64,000 nucleotides of DNA. Source: Notospermus geniculatus (lineage: Eukaryota > Nemertea > Pilidiophora > Heteronemertea > Lineidae). The notes under the pieces are model-generated. The model searched no databases. It was not told the origin of the DNA and worked only from the letters and a program-made list of their open reading frames with translations. This document shows positions 61,471 to 64,000 of this stretch, piece by piece; position 1 is the first letter of the stretch, and every line of letters starts with the position of its first letter. The DNA lies in contig NMRB01000177.1 of assembly GCA_002633025.1 (NCBI GenBank), forward strand, positions 31,561-95,560. Reading direction: 5' to 3'. The position numbers and the translations under genes are program-made.

Positions 61471-64000
61471 CTAAGATTTATCATCCGTGATTACAGTTAT
61501 TGCGTTTCCTTTTGGATCATCAAATCTGTCCATGGTGGTCATCATCATCATCATATACATGCCAAACGTTAGGATGCCAACAAGAATGAACATGGTGACC
61601 AGGCCGGACCAGATTGGTAGTGTGAAGAATGGAATACAATCATTCGGATAGGAAAACTGACCATTCTTTAAGTTGAAAGGTTGAATCTGAAAAATATGAT
61701 GGAAAACATTTAACCATGGGTATTTGGCACAATAGAACAGCTACATGTACATTATTAAGTAAATTTAGGACTGAACTTTGGTGTCGTTAGTTAAGAGGTG
61801 AGCTCTTCTTGGCAGAGGTATCACAAATGGAGGTACACTGTATCTGATTCCTCACCTGAAAATCTTCAAAGACTAGACGAGCACTATATGTGTGGGTTTC
61901 ATTCGTATTCTTCATTTGCTGTATAAGATTGCCTGTGTTGCTACAGTGGTAGGAGTATCCCTTCCATGCATTGAGCGCTTGGCCATTCATCTTGACATCT
62001 GTCTCCTTGACGGTCTTGTTGTGTTTGGCGGTGTATGAGAGCAACATCTCAATCATGGACCAATAGCCTGATCTACTCATGTTGAAATGCATCCTGTAGA
62101 TGAGAGACATTAGTTTAAAATAAAATACATCGTGAATACAGATCAATTTCAGAGAAAGACCAGTTAGTAAATACCGTAAGTCAGAACTACTCTCCCAAGT
62201 TGGCTGCTAAGCAGCTTTGCTGTCCTGAGACACTAGCCTATATCAATAAAAAGTCCAGAAGGCCTATCCATTAGTGTCCATTACATGGCCAAGTAAACAA
62301 AAAGGTGACAGAAATTTCGGCCTCAGAAATTGGTTCCATGTGCACTTTTTGGAGTGAATTCGCAAAAAATAAATAGCTAATTGTGGAGAAGGGAGAGAAA
62401 TTTCTGCCCCACCAAATTCATCACAAGTGAATGCACCTTTTGGCGCGAAGTTGTGAAAAAAGATAGCAACTTACTTGACAGTTATATCAGTAGTGGTCAC
62501 ATTTTCACCCGGGTTTTTCCAGGTTAGAATGAATCTGAAAGGTGCAAAGAAATTCAAATACCAAGGACACAAAGGGTCACTTTAGTGTGGGACAAAATTG
62601 CAATAAATCAGGAAAAGTACCGCCAACTGCCAAAATAACATCCATCTCCAATCAGAGAATTAGTTGTGTCATAGTCTGTTTCATTTTTTTCTCTCAATAT
62701 GATACATTCCAGCAAGGCGAAACATTACAGGTTAGTATTGCTTTTCTTAAATCTTAGCAGGAAATGGAAAAGTTGAAAAAACAGAGATAAATATTTTACA
62801 TACTCATTTTCAGATGAAGTGTTGTCACATTTTGACTGGGAACTATCCGGCGTTCCAAAGATTTCAGAAGTAACTGGTTCCCCATTTGGTTTCCCATTGG
62901 AGTCAATTGGAGTCAATACAATGGATGCTTTTGTGTAGTATAGCAGAGTGCAGTTATCAACCTGGACAATCGTGCCATTCTCTGCAGTTTTGGCCAAAAG
63001 ATGGCGCCCCTGGGCAAAGACAGCTTCGTTTGTTGGCAGCTGAAACCACAGATTCGAGACATAAGGAGAGAGACTGATGCAAGCATGATGTCCATTTTCA
63101 AGAGCAAAAGATCAGTACGATATTTTCCAAACAATTTGGCACTGCTGATAAGAATAAAATGTGTATCTTCACTGGATGGGTCTCCTCTGGACGGGTCTCC
63201 CCAATAAACCTCCAAGAGTGCATTACCTTTGATGATTCTCTAGCTGTATACAATGCAGTGTAGGGAACATCAGCTTCAGAGTATTGCTTCAAGACATGGG
63301 AAATATGGACATCTGAAAGCGCATTCATTTGTATGATTCATAGGAAATCTTTATCTATTTTTGTTAAGAATTATGATCTGCCAAATGGAGAGATTGAAAA
63401 ACAAACTTATTCAATGGGGACAAACAGTGGTAGATTCAGAATGATACATTCAATCTTACCATTTTCTTTGAGATTATCCTCAATGCGACCATTTCCATGA
63501 GTGTCAGGCAAGTGCACTACAAGCAGGCCATTTGGCCCAGTTGGTTTCACAGAGGAGATATCCTTTGGCAGGTGAACCTCTTGGACATTTTCAAACTTCT
63601 TCTTCAGTTGTGTGATATGATGTCACCAGGAAGGTGCACAGAAGAGAGGGTCAGTGATGGTTGCGATCCCATGTAAGACTAAAAGAGAAATTATTTCTAG
63701 AGACACCAAGTAGATAATGTCAAGAGGCTGTGTCAAGAGAATGTAAAGAACAGGGTCCATATTCATAAACATACTTAAGTCAAAGTGTGATACTTATCTT
63801 TTGTGTTGAACAAAGGATAAGTGTCACACTTAGACTTAAGTAGTTTTATGAATATGGGTCCAGGAGTGATACGAAATACACCCATGACCACATCACTTGT
63901 CACACACCTGTACATACACCTGTCAGCAAAAATAGATTGATCTATTTTTGATAACAGTCACAAGTCTCCCTTACCTTCACATTGTGGAAAATGCCACCAT
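61471..64000 (-). CDS. ATP6AP1: V-type ATPase accessory subunit S1, 3' part
   Basis: Exons (minus), running in from beyond the window: 64000-63975 (GGIFHNVK), 63678-63460, 63312-63227, 63039-62804, 62534-62475, 62093-61856, 61686-61471. The last exon has FSYPNDCIPFF, a single transmembrane helix (about IWSGLVTMFILVGILTFGMY) and the short cytosolic tail MDRFDDPKG, all hallmarks of Ac45/ATP6AP1. That protein assembles with the V0 sector and guides V-ATPase in the secretory pathway. Several NxS/T sites fit a glycosylated luminal domain. Oddity: exon 63678-63460 is 219 bp where phases require 3n+1. A 2-base excess in the gtgtg run near 63609-63614 would shift the frame, and removing it restores QLKKKF before ENVQEV. 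The N-terminus lies outside the window. Confidence 0.88.

Overview
The window is nuclear DNA from an animal. Genes have many short exons with GT-AG introns, and histone H1 mRNA ends in the animal replication-dependent histone stem-loop. The gene set is typically metazoan: LRGUK, RPS23, a DDX21/DDX50 helicase, ALDH1L, histone H1 and ATP6AP1. Intergenic DNA is rich in GGCCTA-type words, small inverted-repeat transposons and tRNA-derived SINEs. There are short TTAGGG-like tracts. This suggests a highly polymorphic marine invertebrate deuterostome such as an echinoderm, but the lineage call is weak. Six isolated n characters (13794, 17478, 28428, 38657, 45550, 54502) look like contig-join marks.

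Layout: 1-6215 has no gene I can support, only SINE and MITE remnants. 6216-29267 is a tandem pair of units (A 6216-18486, B 18488-29267). Each carries an intact 16-exon LRGUK gene on the minus strand, head to head with an intact 4-exon RPS23 gene on the plus strand. The pair shares a promoter region of about 200 bases. 31168-36437 is a DEAD-box helicase of the DDX21/DDX50 family (minus) with a local partial duplication. 39180-50560 is an ALDH1L (10-formyltetrahydrofolate dehydrogenase) gene (minus) in which a ten-exon block is present twice. 51238-57000 is repeat-rich: a repeat family of about 600 bp in tandem and inverted copies, CACGTG-rich inverted-repeat elements and a tRNA-Asp-like pseudogene. 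57462-58121 is histone H1, followed by a tandem copy that keeps only the lysine-rich tail. 61471-64000 is the 3' part of ATP6AP1 (minus), which runs off the window.

Exon by exon, the genes rebuild to near the full length of their families with consistent splice phases: LRGUK 819 residues, RPS23 143, helicase 677, ALDH1L 903 when the duplicated block is counted once. The neighbours are ordinary housekeeping or sperm-related genes and show no evident shared pathway.

The most informative pattern is that all three large duplications (LRGUK-RPS23, helicase, ALDH1L) pair near-identical exons with introns that differ by whole transposon insertions. Several of these have clean empty sites and target-site duplications. 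The simplest reading is that two diverged haplotypes were laid end to end in the assembly, though recent real tandem duplication is not excluded. I did not find a convincing undescribed multi-gene system. The best candidates for novelty are the CACGTG-studded elements, the about 600-bp repeat family, the tail-only H1 copy and a hammerhead-like motif.
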